This document shows positions 11,901 through 21,289 of a stretch of 35,769 bases of DNA, piece by piece. The stretch spans positions 1 through 35,769 of the forward strand of contig JACVTC010000374.1 in NCBI GenBank assembly GCA_016946835.1, written 5' to 3'. The stretch's first letter is position 1; each line of letters opens with the position of its first letter. A model generated the notes under the pieces. That model had not been told where the DNA came from and ran no database searches. It saw nothing but the letters and a program-made list of their open reading frames with translations. The DNA is from Neocallimastix lanati (nom. inval.). Its lineage: Eukaryota; Neocallimastigomycota; Neocallimastigomycetes; Neocallimastigales; Neocallimastigaceae. Position numbers and translations under genes: made by a program.

Positions 11901-14006
11901 GAATCACTTCCATCAGAGTAAATTTGATAATAATTATCATTACCGTCAGTAACATATCCATTTAAGGATTTACAAAGACCTTTATCATCACAGTAATAAA
12001 GGGTAAGTGCATTTTGGAATTTATTAATATCTGATTCTTCAACTTTAATAATTGCACCATTGCCAAAGAGCTTTAATCCCTTATTTGTACTGAGCCCATC
12101 AAAGATAAGAGTATTTGTTGTTGCTGAAATTATTAAGCTTTTTCCCATATCTTTATCATGAAATATAGTTTTTTCTTCTGCTGATATAATATAATAAATA
12201 TATTTATCTCCAACTGGTTCTTTCATTGGATCTGTAATAGAATAACCTATTTTTTGACAAAAATTTCCTCCAGTTATAAGTTTACCGATATCAGCATTTG
12301 TATTACAATTGGAAATAAAATCCCTATCAGTTAGTTTCGTATTGTTAAATTTTGGATATGAAATAGAATAATAGAAGTCATCACTGGTTTTGATATATCC
12401 ATAAGTTCTTTTACAGGAATTATCATCACAGTTAAGTATTGCAATAGAAGCTAAATATTCACTATCAAAATATGTCGAGGTGGTATTATTAAGATTAATT
12501 ATATCTGTAGTTTTGACATTAACGACATTATGTCCATAATATATTTCACAAATACCACTGTTACATTTATAAATATTATATTTACTTAAATCAGAATCAC
12601 TTAAATTATCTTTTTTGAATGTCTCTTCTAATGAATTAGAATCAACTTTTTGTTTAGTGTCCATATCTACTATTACAGTTGATTCTATTTATGTATATAT
12701 AAAAAAAATTAATTAAATTATATAAAAAATATGATATAATAATAGAATATATTCAAGTTTAGTAATTAAATAATTTTTTTTAAAATATTTTTCATTTAAT
12801 AATTAAAAGATTATCTTTCTTTTTTAATATTATTATTACTATAATATATAAAAAATAATAATAGTAAAAAATATATTTACCATCATTACGTAAATTGTAA
12901 TGATAAATTATATTTGCTGTTCGTTTTAATATGAATGATTGTCTTAAATTTATAGAAAATCCAGTATTACCTGTGGATTTGGTTAAATAATATTCAGGGC
13001 TATCAAGATAATCAAATTCAATTTCTACAGGAGTTTTGTCTTCACTTTTTACACCTAAACATAACCCTGATTTATATTTCTCTGAATTATCTTCCTCTGA
13101 ATTATCTTCTTCTGAATTATCTTTATAATAAAACAAATTACCTTCTTGACCAACCCCACAAATTGCATTAGCATTAACAGGTAAATTTTGATCATTGGTA
13201 TGATTAATAAAATAAAAAATATCATATTTTAATTCATAGTAGGGATTATTTTTCCATAATTCTTCTGAACAAACAGTAGAATGAGTCGTTTGTAACTCTT
13301 CAAATTTATCATTTGATGTATAAAGATAATAACTTCTACAATTATTTTCCCAATCTGAAGGTATTTCATTCAACTTTTTATAGAAATTATCAATCTTAAT
13401 ATAACCTGAAGTTTTACTACATGTTAAAATTGAACAAACATACATAACATAATTTTCTACAAAATTTTCTCCATTTACCCCTTCTTCCGTTAGATCTATT
13501 AATTCGTTATTAGCATTGAATATATAGATATCTTGATTTAATTTTGAAAAGCATGAACCTAATTCATGTCTATTTCCACTGCTCATCTTATATGAAAATT
13601 TTATTTCCTTTATTTCATTATCTTTTGATATGCAATAATCGTAATCATATTTAATACCAGAAACATTACTGGGAGTCGAGCATTCTGTTTGTGTTAAATT
13701 GGTTAAACTTTCACATGATTGCAACTTTTTTTCTTGTCCATCTTTAATTTATTATATTTAAACAATTCAATTTTATTATATATTTTTATTATTATTTATT
13801 CAAATTTTCAGAATTTTGTTATAAAAAAAAATATATATTTATAAATATATTAAACAACCAATTTAATGAAATATTTTATTATTTTAATAATATCTATAAA
13901 AAAAAGTGAACTATTTACCAGCCAAAACATATCTCAGCTGATATAGTAGCAGTATACATAATAGACTAATTTTAAATAAGTGATATAGGGAATTCCTTAA
14001 TATCAT
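1..14006 (-). CDS. Gene L: giant secreted scaffoldin-like Cys-rich modular protein, 11 exons (3' end missing)
   Basis: Spliced coding sequence read on the minus strand: 14006-13919, 13741-12881, 12666-11695, 10961-10116, 9802-9380, 9076-8684, 8517-7609, 7164-6706, 6399-6013, 4907-4005 and 3737 to the window edge. Junctions were chosen from GT..AG sites, an unbroken frame across all exons, and agreement with gene R. The short introns are 13742-13918 (177 bp), 12667-12880 (214), 8518-8683 (166) and 3738-4004 (267). The product starts with a signal peptide and continues as alternating A and B Cys/Gly/Tyr modules, so it is expected to be exported. Large repetitive non-catalytic secreted proteins of gut fungi with Cys-x(n)-Cys..Gly-Tyr repeats are the cellulosome scaffoldins, which hold dockerin-bearing enzymes. 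I infer that role here. As read, the frame ends at a stop at 208 (3,256 residues), caused by a 1-base deletion relative to gene R near 239. Confidence 0.72.
3746..3825. repeat. 8-bp minisatellite in gene L intron 10
   Basis: Ten tandem 8-bp units (three GTTATTAT, seven GTTATGAT on the plus strand) ending 8 bases from the exon 11 acceptor. Confidence 0.85.
4005..4907 (-). CDS. Gene L exon 10: A+B module pair
   Basis: 301 codons, phase 1. The acceptor is TTAG and the donor GTAAAA. The A core is F-R-C-N-S-E-L-T-V-C-K-Q-T-Y-G-Y-L. An Asn/Asp/Ser-rich low-complexity stretch (KDNNSNDNNSND type) sits mid-exon. The B core is C-Y-C-T-E-E-G-H-C-T-A-R-E-G-Y-I, then LCLGKESIPFL and ITNIF. Identical to gene R. 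Confidence 0.72.
4908..6012 (-). other. Gene L intron 9 (1,105 bp, the longest)
   Basis: GTAAAT..TTAG. Contains an AAT microsatellite (5,911-5,975), a three-copy ~60-85-bp repeat (5,473-5,680) and TAAA/TTTA runs. No coding potential seen. Confidence 0.65.
5911..5975. repeat. AAT microsatellite in gene L intron 9
   Basis: About 21 copies of a trinucleotide. Same length as the mirrored run. Confidence 0.85.
6013..6399 (-). CDS. Gene L exon 9: single B module
   Basis: 129 codons, phase 1. The acceptor is AAAG and the donor GTAAAT. GVKLFES is followed by core L-Y-I-C-D-K-D-G-F-C-L-K-A-E-G-Y-A, KLCIDSVNSVEF, YIIKE and IPNIIAKIKLEG. It closely resembles exon 6, so exons 5+6 and 8+9 look like duplicated A|B pairs. 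It is identical to gene R. Confidence 0.7.
6400..6705 (-). other. Gene L intron 8 (306 bp)
   Basis: GTAAGT..TTAAAG. A/T-rich with an 18-A run and an AT dinucleotide run. No other content seen. Confidence 0.62.
6706..7164 (-). CDS. Gene L exon 8: single A module
   Basis: 153 codons, phase 1. The acceptor is AAAAG and the donor GTAAGT. NIVNNKTS is followed by L-Y-Y-C-V-Q-E-E and L-S-C-K-R-T-Y-G-Y-I-K, then SLCLGG, YIINN and GSVF. It is identical to its gene R counterpart. The open frame extends upstream into intron 7, so the ATG at 7243 is not a real start. Confidence 0.7.
7165..7608 (-). other. Gene L intron 7 (444 bp)
   Basis: GTAATT..AAAAG. Mostly a TTATTATTATTT-type microsatellite (about 7,297-7,590) followed by an AT run. 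Open frames through it are low-complexity shadows. Confidence 0.65.
7609..8517 (-). CDS. Gene L exon 7: A+B module pair
   Basis: 303 codons, phase 1. The acceptor is ATAG before 8517 and the donor GTAATT. The A core is F-N-C-K-I-D-D-S-L-K-K-C-V-Q-T-Y-G-Y-L-K. The B core is F-T-C-E-I-N-G-K-C-I-Q-K-T-G-F-V, then KLCISI and IHSIF. The translation is identical to gene R over the part compared. Confidence 0.72.
8684..9076 (-). CDS. Gene L exon 6: single B module
   Basis: 131 codons, phase 1, same length as gene R exon 6. It has a GGVKLF opening, an L-Y-I-C-N-S-E-G-I-C-Y-S-A-E-G-Y-A core, an EFCIGGTDSIEF segment and a KNLIAKVTLLG end. The central stretch after the GY core is diverged from gene R, while the N-terminal and C-terminal thirds are conserved. 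This is the last diverged exon before the near-identical outer tract. Confidence 0.67.
9077..9379 (-). other. Gene L intron 5 (303 bp)
   Basis: GTAAGT..TTAG. A/T-rich only. Lacks the long A44/T40 pair found in the gene R counterpart. Confidence 0.62.
9380..9802 (-). CDS. Gene L exon 5: single A module
   Basis: 141 codons, phase 1. The acceptor is TAG and the donor a consensus GTAAGT. It holds one type A module: NIVNVETS, then L-C-D-x5-L-C-N-Q-T-F-G-Y-I-K, GLCLGG, S-I-F and a conserved LNNLVD end. The two ends match gene R closely. The middle (residues ~20-115) is strongly diverged and 7 codons shorter. The matching B module lies in the next exon. Confidence 0.68.
9803..10115 (-). other. Gene L intron 4 (313 bp)
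   Basis: GTAATT..TCTAG. A/T homopolymers and an AT dinucleotide run. Near-identity with gene R ends inside it, near 10,080. 22 bp shorter than the gene R copy. Confidence 0.62.
10116..10961 (-). CDS. Gene L exon 4: A+B module pair
   Basis: 282 codons, phase 1 at both ends. The acceptor TAG ends at 10962 and the donor is GTAATT. The A core is F-N-C-x6-V-C-K-Q-T-F-G-Y-I-K and the B core is Y-S-C-N-I-E-G-I-C-T-Q-V-G-G-F-V, followed by KLCVNN and KKNIF. I see no amino-acid difference from gene R exon 4. The true exon extends about 33 codons upstream of the open frame's first start-like codon. Confidence 0.72.
10962..11694 (-). other. Gene L intron 3 (733 bp)
   Basis: GTATGA..TAG intron. It contains long T runs and a four-copy degenerate ~40-55-bp repeat (about 11,285-11,520) with a recurrent ATTTTAATATTGA..TACTCCAAC motif on the plus strand. 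It has the same length as intron 3 of gene R. Confidence 0.65.
11695..12666 (-). CDS. Gene L exon 3: A+B module pair
   Basis: 324 codons, symmetric phase 1. The acceptor TAG abuts 12666 and the donor is GTATGA. It begins with a short Y-K-C-x3-I-C piece, then a type A module (VVNVKTT, L-N-C-D-D-N-S-C-K-R-T-Y-G-Y-I-K, NFCQ, YYIIS), then a type B module (KLFGNG, L-Y-Y-C-D-D-K-G-L-C-K-S-L-N-G-Y, KFCLGHESISFL, GIPNIF). The first 48 residues differ from gene R at 11 positions. The remaining 276 differ at only two. Confidence 0.72.
12881..13741 (-). CDS. Gene L exon 2: N-terminal mature region, divergent A-like module
   Basis: 287 codons, phase 1 at both ends. The acceptor is AAG at 13744-13742 and the donor GTAAAT starts at 12880. 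The first ~95 residues hold spaced cysteines (QSCESL, TECST, YDYC, GSCF). A long A-like module follows, with core Y-V-C-x4-C-S-K-T-S-G-Y-I-K and an LCLG segment. It is 54 bp longer than gene R exon 2. Part of the difference is a 15-bp, three-copy in-frame repeat encoding D-N-S-E-E near 13,080-13,125. This is the most diverged exon between the two genes. An ATG lies at the exon start, but the upstream exon 1 is the better start. Confidence 0.68.
13919..14006 (-). CDS. Gene L exon 1: start codon and signal peptide
   Basis: The exon encodes 29 residues plus one carried base. It starts MILRNSLYH, has a hydrophobic core (LLCILLLYQL) and ends V-L-A, a typical small-x-small signal peptidase site. 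The donor GTAAAT follows at 13918-13911. 23 of 29 residues match exon 1 of gene R, while the surrounding spacer is much more diverged, so the peptide is under constraint. The exon is too short for ordinary ORF calling. Confidence 0.75.
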
Positions 14007-15060
14007 GGTATAATATATTATATAGAAATTAAAATATATATATAAATAAAAATAAAAATAAATTTTTTATTTATGTATTATTCTAATTTTGTTTTTCATA
14101 TCATCAATTATTTCTATTATATTGATTATTTTTTATAAGAAAATAAATATATATATTTTTAATTTATTTTAATGTATATTTTTATTATATTTTTATTATT
14201 AAAAAAAAATTTTTTTTCCTGTACTATTAATTATTTAATTTTTAGTTAAAAAAAAAAAAAAAAAAAGTTTAATTTGTATTGTTCTTACTATTAAAAATAT
14301 TATAGTTCTGTTTATAGATTCATTTATAAATATAATAAAATTATTTATTTTATCATTATTTATTTATTAATTCCTTATATTAAATTTATTTAATTTCTAT
14401 TTATTAATTCATTAATATTGTATTTTTTATAATTTTTCAAACTTAATTGTAAATTTTTTTTATTTAAAGTTTTAATTATTAGAAGGGTAGTTATAATCTG
14501 TTTATGATTAATAATATTATTAATATTATTACCAGCTCTTTATACTGTTCATTTATGTTAATTAATATATTTATTTAAGTAATATTTATTTGTTCATTTA
14601 TAAAATATAAAGTTTTTATTTATTTTATTGATCAAAATTATTTAATTCTATTTATATGTTTATTCATATTAATTATTACATTTATTATAGTTTTATTTAT
14701 TTCTTTATTTATATTAATTATATTATTTATTTAAATATTATTAATTCATTTGTATTAAATACAATATATTTATTTAAATTCTATTAATCTGTACATTTAT
14801 ATTAATTGGTATATGATTCTATTTATTTGTTCAATTAAATATATTTTAATATTAATTATATTTATTTGTTCATTTATATTATTTTTTTATATAAGTTCTA
14901 TCAATTTGTACATTTATATTGATCAGTACATTTATATTAATTAGTACATTTATTTAGATACTAGTTATTTGTTCAATTAGATTTATTATAAATTCTAATT
15001 GTGTGTTTATAATTTATTCATTTATATTAATATTATTTAATCATTTTTATTTAAAAATTT
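14007..15060. repeat. Upstream region of gene L, diverged inverted homology with the gene R upstream region
   Basis: No gene seen. Several blocks still match 20,455-21,201 in reverse complement, for example the stretch around 14,210-14,330 with 20,820-20,950, and around 14,930-15,040 with 20,455-20,570. The homology is far lower than in the tracts. It holds the presumed gene L promoter. I cannot assign a TATA box in this AT background. Confidence 0.5.
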
Positions 15061-15069
15061 ATTTAAATA

Positions 15070-15450
15070 TTATTTATTTCAATCGATCAGGACAATACAG
15101 ATTACTGAAGTGGTTGGGGTTCGAATACCAAACATACACCAAAAAAACTCAGATATTTACCATCCAGGGTTACCATGCAAATACAATGGTGTCTAAAAAA
15201 CTTACTCTTGGCTGCTTATTCACCCAACCCTGATGCTACCCTACTTATAATTATAGACATTGATGATGTTTCCGGTTCTGATGCTTGTGGTCAATGAAAA
15301 TATATGGGGGAATGTATAGGGAATCCAGCTCCAAGCAGATATGTGGCGACGTTTTGTGTGCGGCGACGCTGTACTGGTATAATATATAACATCAAACCTA
15401 CAATATTAAATATTGGGCCATTACTAGGAGATGGGACCATATTATATATG
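15070..15450. other. Less AT-rich island of unknown nature (possible mobile-element relic)
   Basis: Mixed-composition sequence inside nearly pure A/T DNA, with no mirror copy in the right half of the spacer. Short open frames (15,003-15,233; 15,304-15,489) match no family I recognise. GGGGTTCGAATACC near 15,116 resembles a tRNA/SINE B box. A GGCGACG motif occurs twice near 15,347 and 15,362. The absence from the right arm suggests insertion. Confidence 0.3.
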
Positions 15451-15501
15451 TGTATTTTATATGTATTTATTACTATATTAATAACTTAACTTTAGATTTA
15501 C

Positions 15502-15555
15502 AATTAAAATAAAATCAGTTTTATTTATAATTAAAATAAAATCAGTTTTATTTAT
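15502..15555. repeat. 27-bp tandem duplication
   Basis: Two identical 27-bp units, 15,502-15,528 and 15,529-15,555. Each contains AAATAAAA-TCAG-TTTTATTT, a perfect 8-bp stem with a 4-base loop. It lies at the edge of the island just upstream. Confidence 0.7.
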
Positions 15556-16119
15556 ACATGACTAATTTTATATATATTCTAATTTATTTAATGTATTACA
15601 AGATATTCGTATATTCATATTCATTTAACATTAATATTAATATATTTATTATATATTTTTTAAATATTACTGATTTATTCATTTATAATAATTATTACAT
15701 TTATTTGTGTATTAATTATTTGTTCATTAATATTTATTATAACATTTTTATCTAAATTATATTTATTTGTTCAATTAAATTTATTATAATATATTATAAA
15801 AATTTTATTTATTATTTATTTTTAATTATTTATTATTTATTATTATTTATACATTTATTGTGTATAAATAAATAATTAAAATTTTAATTTAATTTATTTT
15901 ATATTTATTTATTATTTAATTATTTATAATTTATTACTTATTTATTATTTATTATTTATTATTATTTAATATTTAATATTTAATTATTTAATATTTATAC
16001 TCATTATTTATTATTTATTATAAATTACATATTACTTATTATTTAATTAATTATTATTATTTAATATCAATTGCATGTTACATATTATTTATTATTCAAT
16101 TTATTTATTTATATATTGA
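15556..16119. other. AT-rich spacer, no gene seen
   Basis: TTTA/TTATTA low-complexity sequence. The short open frame 15,558-15,755 is Ile/Tyr/Phe composition noise. Confidence 0.5.
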
Positions 16120-16340
16120 CTTTTTTTATCCACAAGATAGAAAAAAATACTATACACAAGTCAATATAGATAAACTCTATTACTAAACCCTTAAATATAT
16201 CTTACACAAATAGTAATAAACGTTCTTCACACAACGAATCTAAAGAAATTAATTATCTTGATAATATTTCTCTTGGAGTCTAGCGAATTCCACATCATCG
16301 ACTTTAAACAAATATTCACTTTTCGCTTTTTTATTATTAA
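16120..16340 (-). other. Less AT-rich island with a possible terminal-exon remnant
   Basis: On the minus strand a short frame from about 16,341 down to a TAA near 16,252 reads K-A-K-S-E-Y-L-F-K-V-D-D-V-E-F-A-R-L-Q then a short tail. It looks like ordinary protein sequence and unlike the surrounding poly-Ile/Asn/Lys noise. An in-frame stop lies just upstream. No partner exon recognised. Confidence 0.25.
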
Positions 16341-16904
16341 ATTAAGTAATTTCAATTATCATAATTTTTTTTATTTAAATTCATTGTTTTAATTACAATG
16401 AACTTTATTCTATATTAAATTTTTATTATTAATAAATTTATATTATTTAATAAATTCATTTTTTTTTATTTAATGTATTTGAATATAATATTTTTGTTTG
16501 TTTTTTTGCTTTTTTAATTTTTATAATATGAAAAAAAATATTAGATTCAATAAATATTTAATATGATAAAAATATAAATTATTAAAAATAAAATTTACTT
16601 AAATATTAAAAGACTACTTTGCAAAAAATCTTTTTAAATTTTAAAATATTAAATAGATTATTAATTAATATTATTTATTAAATATTTTTATATAATATCA
16701 TAAAAATCTAAAAAATCTTAAATAATTTATAACAAATAATAATAAAAAAAAGTCATATTTAACATTATAATATACAACAAAACAATAAATAAATAATAAA
16801 TATTTATTAAAAATAAATTTTAAATAATAAATTATAATTAATTAAATATTAAAAAAAAAATTCAAGAAATAATAATTATAAATTAGTAATAAATGATAAA
16901 TAAA

Positions 16905-17222
16905 TAAATAATAAATAATTAATAATTAATAATTAATAAATAATAAATAAATAATAAATAATAAATAATAAATAATAAATAATAAATAATTGAATAATAA
17001 ATAATAAATAATAAATAATAAATAATAAATAATAAATAATAAATAATAAATAATAAATAATAAATAATAAATAATAAATAATCAATTATAAATAATAAAT
17101 AATAAATAATTAACTAATAAATAATAAATAATAAATAATAAATAATAAATAATAAATAATAAATAATAAATAATAAATAATAAGTAATAAATAATAAATA
17201 ATAAATAATAAATAATAAATAT
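16905..17222. repeat. AATAATA heptamer tandem array
   Basis: About 320 bp of a 7-bp unit (AATAATA/AATAAAT register) in more than 40 copies with a few interruptions (for example near 16,990, 17,083 and 17,112). Confidence 0.75.
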
Positions 17223-18060
17223 TAGATATTAAATAATAATAAATATTTTATTTATATCAATATTTATTAATAATAAATTATTAAATTTATATTCAAAGTC
17301 AATACAATAAAGTATATTATGTACATTATAAGCAATTCATGAATTTACTATAATAAAATATTTAATTTTAATTTAATAAACTTTATTTTTAACAATTTAT
17401 ACAATAATAAATAATAAAAAATAGACTAATAAAATAATAAATAGTAATAAATATTAAATAAAAAGTATAACATTAAATATTTTGAAGGATAAAACAAATG
17501 ATTAATTATTAATAATAATTAAAAATTACTAATTGATAAATAATTTATATGACATAATAAATCATAAAAATTTTAAATTTAAGCATTAAATATTTTTATT
17601 AAACATAAAAAAAAGTAATAAATAATAAATTTATTTTTAAAGAAGATTTTATTTAAACATTTAAAGATTTTATATAGTCTTATTTTTTTTTTATTGATAT
17701 TTTTAAGATAAATAAACCCTTTTCTTTTTTTATTTTTTATTTTTATTTTCTTTTTTTTTTTTTTTTTTTACTTTATTTTATTCAAAATACTTTTTATAAA
17801 TTTCAATAATATTTTATTTTTATCTTTTTTAAATATAATGAACACTTTAAAAATAAAAATAAAAAATTAATAAAAAATTATAAAATATTTTTGAAGAAAA
17901 TTTTATTTTTTAATTAATATTATATTTATATATTTATTTTTAAGATATATAAAGCTTATTATTTTATTATTTTTTTTAATATAAAATTTTTTCAAAATAA
18001 TAACACTGAACGATTTTATTTTTATTTTATTTTATTTTTTATTATTATTTTTTTTCCTGT
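17223..18060. other. AT-rich spacer, no gene seen
   Basis: Only A/T-rich low-complexity sequence with poly-T stretches (about 17,750-17,770). Centre of the palindrome falls near 17,560-17,610. Confidence 0.5.
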
Positions 18061-18090
18061 CTTTTACAAGAAGAAAAAAAAATAAAATAA

Positions 18091-18121
<31 letters not shown>

Positions 18122-18326
18122 GGAAAGAAAAGAAATATATATAAATTAAACCAAAATAAAGAAAGACTAATTTATTTTGATAATAAAGCTTTTTTTTTTT
18201 TGGCTTGTTTTGTTTTATTTTTGTTTTTGTTTCTCAAATAAAAATAAATAAATAAATAAATAAATAGAAAAGACTTCTCCATCTATCATTCCTCTTATAG
18301 TTAGTCTCTTCACTTCTTGCATTTAA

Positions 18327-18357
<31 letters not shown>

Positions 18358-18502
18358 AGGACCATAGATTAATAATACCTAAAACATAAAGAATTAGCAA
18401 CTACCCTGAAGAAAAATGCGAAAAAGTTTTTTATTTGGTGAAAATATATATATATATCTTTTTATTTATCATTATTTATTTATTGTCTCTTCCTCTCTTT
18501 TT

Positions 18503-18545
<43 letters not shown>
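18061..18545. other. Spacer segment with poly(A) runs, TAAA repeats and a pyrimidine-rich patch
   Basis: Runs of about 26 A (18,096-18,121) and 39 A (18,504-18,542), two AAAT tetranucleotide runs and a C/T-rich patch (18,272-18,320). Composition is like a promoter or 5' leader, but no downstream gene was found. Confidence 0.35.
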
Positions 18546-18546
<1 letters not shown>

Positions 18547-18804
18547 GAAATACCAATAATAATTATTATATAAAAATTTTTTGTTAATAAAAAAAAACCT
18601 ATTTTATAAAAAAAATATATTTAAATATTTATAAATATATATTTTAATTATTAGTATTATAAAATATGATGCAAAATAATATTTAAAAGTTGGAAAAATC
18701 AATTTTAAAATTTTTTTTTTTTTTTTAATTTATATAAAACTAAATTCTATTGACAATTTTTTCTTTACAAATAATTCTATTTTTTCTTTCTCAAAAGATT
18801 TTTA

Positions 18805-18840
<36 letters not shown>

Positions 18841-20454
18841 TTTCTCTTATCAAGTTTTTAATATTATTGATAATTTTTTTTTATCAAATATTTTTTTTTT
18901 TTTTTCTCTTATCAAAGTTCATAATTAAAATAAAGTTACGCTCAAGATTCTTTTTTTTTATTCTTTTTTTTTGTTCATTTATTTATTTTTACTCATATCT
19001 TTTTATTATTTTCATAAATTTGATATATATTATTATTTTTTGTTTTTTATATGATATTAAAAAAACAATTACTATTTTTTTTTTTTATTTCATTTGTTTA
19101 AACATTTTTGTTAATCAAACAAAAAATTATTTTTAATTACCTTAATGGAAAAATCTAAAATAATAATAATAATAAAAATAATAGTAATAATATAGATAGA
19201 TCAAGGTTTGTTCCTTTATCTTTTTAATTTAAATTCAAAGAAAAAACTTTTTTAATTCTTTCCTTTTAATTAATAAATTATGGAAATGATCGACAAAAAA
19301 TTTAGAATCTTTCTTTCTTTACTATTTCATACCCAAAAACAAAAAGGTTGAAATTAAAAATTAAAACAGTAAAATAAAACATAGAGAATAAAAAAAAATA
19401 AAAAATTTTCTAAAGTTATAAATGTTTATGGTATACCATCCTATCCAAGGCCTATAGTAAAAAAAATATTGATAGATATAGAAACTATTTTTTTACATTT
19501 AAGATTATATATGTTTACATAAAGAAATTAATAATGATAAAAAACAGAAAAAAAAAATAAAATAAACCGTGAATATTTCAACTTCTAAGTATTAAACATA
19601 CATAATGTTGGTTTGAAAATACTTCTAGTATAAAATAAAATAAATTATGTAATTAGAGTATTTAATTGAAAAAGAGTTTATATATATTTTTACATGAAAA
19701 AAATAAAAAAATAAAAATAAATAAAAATAAAGTTATTAGTATTTAATTATATATATAAATTTATTATTTATTATTCTTGTATTCCTTCATTTCACATTCA
19801 ACATATAAATAAATTTGAATATATAATTTAAATGAATAAATGAATAAATTTAAAAAATAATATAGTATTTAATGTATTTGAATAGATTATGAATAAACAA
19901 AATTATAATTAAAATTATAATTATTTATTATATATAATAAATACATAAATATTTAGAATTTAAATAAATGCAATAGTTAATATTAATAAATAAACATATA
20001 CTTTAAATAAATTTTATAATTATTAAAAATTGAATTTTTATATATAAATTTATTTATAATTTTTTAATTACAAAATCAATAGAATTTTTATTATAGTAAA
20101 TTTAATTAAATAAATATAATTTAGGTAAATATTTTATAATTAATATAAATGCACAAATAAATAATTTTTAAATGAATTTAATAATTAATATAAATGAATA
20201 AATCATTATTTTTTAATAAGTATATAATAAATAATATACATATTTTAATAAATATTAAAATAAATTTAATTGAACAAATAAATAATATTTAAATAAATTT
20301 AATAATTAATATAAGCCTACAAATAAATATCATTTTAATAATTATATAATAAATAATATATAAATAAACAAATAAAACTTGATTAAAATAATATTAATTA
20401 TTTATTATAATTAGTATTATTATTAACTTGTTATTAATATAGTTATTATTTTTA
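18546..20454. other. AT-rich spacer, no gene seen
   Basis: Contains a 30-T run (18,807-18,836) and an open frame 18,750-19,136 that is almost only Phe/Ile/Leu from T-rich DNA. Around 19,425-19,460 and 19,565-19,625 the composition is less extreme, without a recognisable feature. Confidence 0.45.
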
Positions 20455-21201
20455 TTTATGAATAATATTAAATAAATGAATGAATTATAAATACATAATT
20501 AGAATTTATAATAAATGTAATTAAACAAATAATTAGTGTCTAAATAAATGTACTAATCAATATAAATGTATGAATTAATACCACTTAAATAGATTTTTGT
20601 TAATTAATATAAATATATAAATTAATAACATTTAAATAAATTATAAAATTAATATAAAGCAAGAAATAAATAAAATCTTTAGAAATTTGATATAAACGAA
20701 CATATAAATAGATTTATCAATAAAAAATGTTTGAATGACCATAAAATAATATATTAATAAATTGATAAATAGAAATTAAATAAATTGAATATAAAAGATT
20801 AATGAATAAATAAAGATAAAATAAATAATTCTTATATTATTTATAAATGGATCTATAAACAAAACTATAATATTTTTAAAAGTAAGAATAATACTAATTA
20901 AATTTATTTTTTAACAAAATAATTAAATAATTAATTGTACAGGAAAAAAAATTTTTTTTTTTTTTTTTTAATTTTATTTATTATAATAAAAACATTTTAC
21001 ATATAAAATTAAATTTAATTAAAAAAATATATTTATTTATTTATTTTTTTCCTTAACAAAAATTAATCAATATTTATATATTACATAAGAAATAATTCAT
21101 GATATGAAAAAAATTGAAATATTCAATAAATAAAAAATTCCATTTTTATTTTTATTTCTATTTTTTATATATTTTTAAAAATCCTATATAATATATTATT
21201 C
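20455..21201. repeat. Upstream region of gene R, diverged inverted homology with the gene L upstream region
   Basis: No gene seen. Blocks correspond in reverse complement to 14,007-15,040. Presumed promoter of gene R; no element assignable. Confidence 0.5.
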
Positions 21202-21289
21202 ATGATATTAAAGAATTCCCTATATTATATATTTAAAAATAGTCTATTTTGTATACTGCTACTGTATCAACTACGATATGCCCTGGCTG
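21202..21289 (+). CDS. Gene R exon 1: start codon and signal peptide
   Basis: Starts MILKNSLYY. It has lysines in the n-region, a hydrophobic core LFCILLLYQL and an A-L-A end, then the split codon G|AA. The donor GTAAAT starts at 21290. Length and phase match gene L exon 1. The ATG is the first in frame. Confidence 0.77.

Larger units (their letters stand above)
10080..12537 (+). repeat. Inverted repeat tract 2, left copy (near-identical)
   Basis: Reverse-complement match to 22,584-25,041 with constant coordinate sum 35,121. It covers most of exon 3, intron 3, exon 4 and the first bases of intron 4. Two coding substitutions noted. Confidence 0.82.

Noticed and set aside
15105-15135. tRNA-like T-arm (GGTTCGAATACC)
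   Set aside because: The stem does not pair around the TTCGAAT loop, and no acceptor, D or anticodon arm can be found.
16905-17222. CRISPR-like array
   Set aside because: The repeat is a continuous 7-bp unit with no spacers.
18416-18545. Short frame starting MRKSFLFGE with a hydrophobic stretch, like a secreted peptide
   Set aside because: It runs into AT microsatellite and a 39-A run encoding poly-Lys. Composition explains it and no homologue or downstream exon is seen.
18750-19136. 128-codon open frame
   Set aside because: Almost entirely Phe/Ile/Leu/Tyr from T-rich DNA; no promoter or family signal.
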